Position numbers and translations under genes: made by a program. Under the pieces are notes generated by a model. The model made no database searches, was not told the DNA's origin, and worked only from the letters and a program-made list of their open reading frames with translations. Below, one piece after another: positions 63,741 through 64,000 of a stretch of 64,000 nucleotides of DNA; positions within the stretch are counted from its first letter, which is position 1; each line of letters opens with the position of its first letter. Origin of the DNA: Globisporangium splendens (lineage: Eukaryota; Oomycota; Peronosporomycetes; Pythiales; Pythiaceae); assembly GCA_006386115.1 (NCBI GenBank), contig VFIW01000178.1, forward strand, positions 25,455 through 89,454, read 5' to 3'.

Positions 63741-64000
63741 ATGGAGCGTCTTCTTCGTCGCGGCAATGCTCGTGCCGAAAGAAGAACTCCTGCTGACGAC
63801 AGAGCGAATCCCAGCTCTGGTCGTCGTAGTGTCGCCCCTGGCGACGCTACAAGCGGTTCTCGTAGCTGCGGACCACGTCGGGAACATCAGACTCCAATGT
63901 CTGACGTGGCTCCCACGTGTCCGAGCTCGGTGGATATCCACGCCACCGAACTCTGTAGAAGCGTTGATGGTTTAACTGCTTCTTTCCTCGACGATGAGTC
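63741..64000 (+). CDS. Antisense ORF continuing off the window in E6
   Basis: ATG at 63741 (MERLLRRGNARAERRTPADD), open to the end of the window (86 codons), in frame with 63405-63710 across one TGA. Corresponds to the start of the 276-aa ORF at 3552-4382; the coiled-coil part would lie beyond the window. Confidence 0.45.
   Translation, partial: MERLLRRGNARAERRTPADDRANPSSGRRSVAPGDATSGSRSCGPRREHQTPMSDVAPTCPSSVDIHATELCRSVDGLTASFLDDE
63847..64000 (-). CDS. E6 chromodomain, C-terminal end of pol
   Basis: The minus frame ends at TAG 63847-63849 and reads back through YENRL, DVVRSY, DTWEPRQT and VRWRGYPPSS, the end of a chromodomain as in E1. It is open to the window edge. Confidence 0.8.
   Translation of the reverse strand, partial: THRRGKKQLNHQRFYRVRWRGYPPSSDTWEPRQTLESDVPDVVRSYENRL

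Larger units (their letters stand above)
62775..64000 (-). mobile_element. E6: family A gypsy element, 3' end, inverted, runs off the window
   Basis: 3' LTR 62775-63427, polypurine tract next to it (AAGGAGGGGATGA on the minus strand), then the pol 3' end with an intact chromodomain. It is the inverted counterpart of 4.0-5.3 kb. Confidence 0.88.

Overview
The window looks like repeat-rich nuclear DNA of a plant-associated oomycete (Pythium/Globisporangium/Phytophthora-like). The pointers are secreted PL1 pectin lyases of oomycete type, intronless genes, an oomycete-style initiator (TCATTCCTCAATTGT) about 70-80 bp upstream of a pectin lyase ATG, and abundant Ty3/gypsy chromoviruses plus Mutator-like relics. 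The assignment is inference; no species can be named from the sequence.

Layout. 1-5333: 3' part of a decayed Ty3/gypsy element (E1) with its 3' LTR; its 3' region also carries a long antisense coiled-coil ORF. 5626-12161: a near-complete second gypsy element (E2) with two LTRs, a small ORF before gag and an almost intact gag-pol. 12380-13782: two oppositely oriented copies of a short SINE-like retroposon, each with its own 15-16 bp target duplication. 14942-22319: a 2,352-bp inverted duplication carrying pectin lyase genes; the right side has a convergent pair of intact paralogues, the left side one intact gene and a 5'-truncated copy. 23.1-27.0 kb: no recognisable gene. 27361-29628: a third gypsy lineage (E4), cut by insertion of an E1-family element (E5, 29629-31671), which ends at a single undetermined base (31672). 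32139-38413: a Mutator-like transposase relic split by a complete gypsy element (E3, 32392-38088, 5-bp duplication TTTTC) and bracketed by E1-family LTRs.

40738-62640 is the most unusual part: at least nine copies of one gene family in strictly alternating orientation (+ - + - + - + - +). Four are full length (549-570 aa) and five are decayed. The protein has a variable Ser/Gln/Arg-rich N-terminus, a short helix-turn-helix segment and a C-terminal domain that I read as a degenerate uracil-phosphoribosyltransferase fold. The HTH/UPRT-like half is almost identical in the four intact genes while N-termini differ, and two 3,646-bp arms form a second large inverted duplication. I know of no described system with this composition. 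The window ends (62775-64000) in another E1-family element (E6) in inverted orientation, with the same antisense ORF.

Functionally, the pectin lyases would be secreted to depolymerise host pectin; the retroelements explain most other coding capacity; the HTH/UPRT-like array may be a DNA-binding family, or a domesticated or mobile locus. All similarity calls were made by eye.
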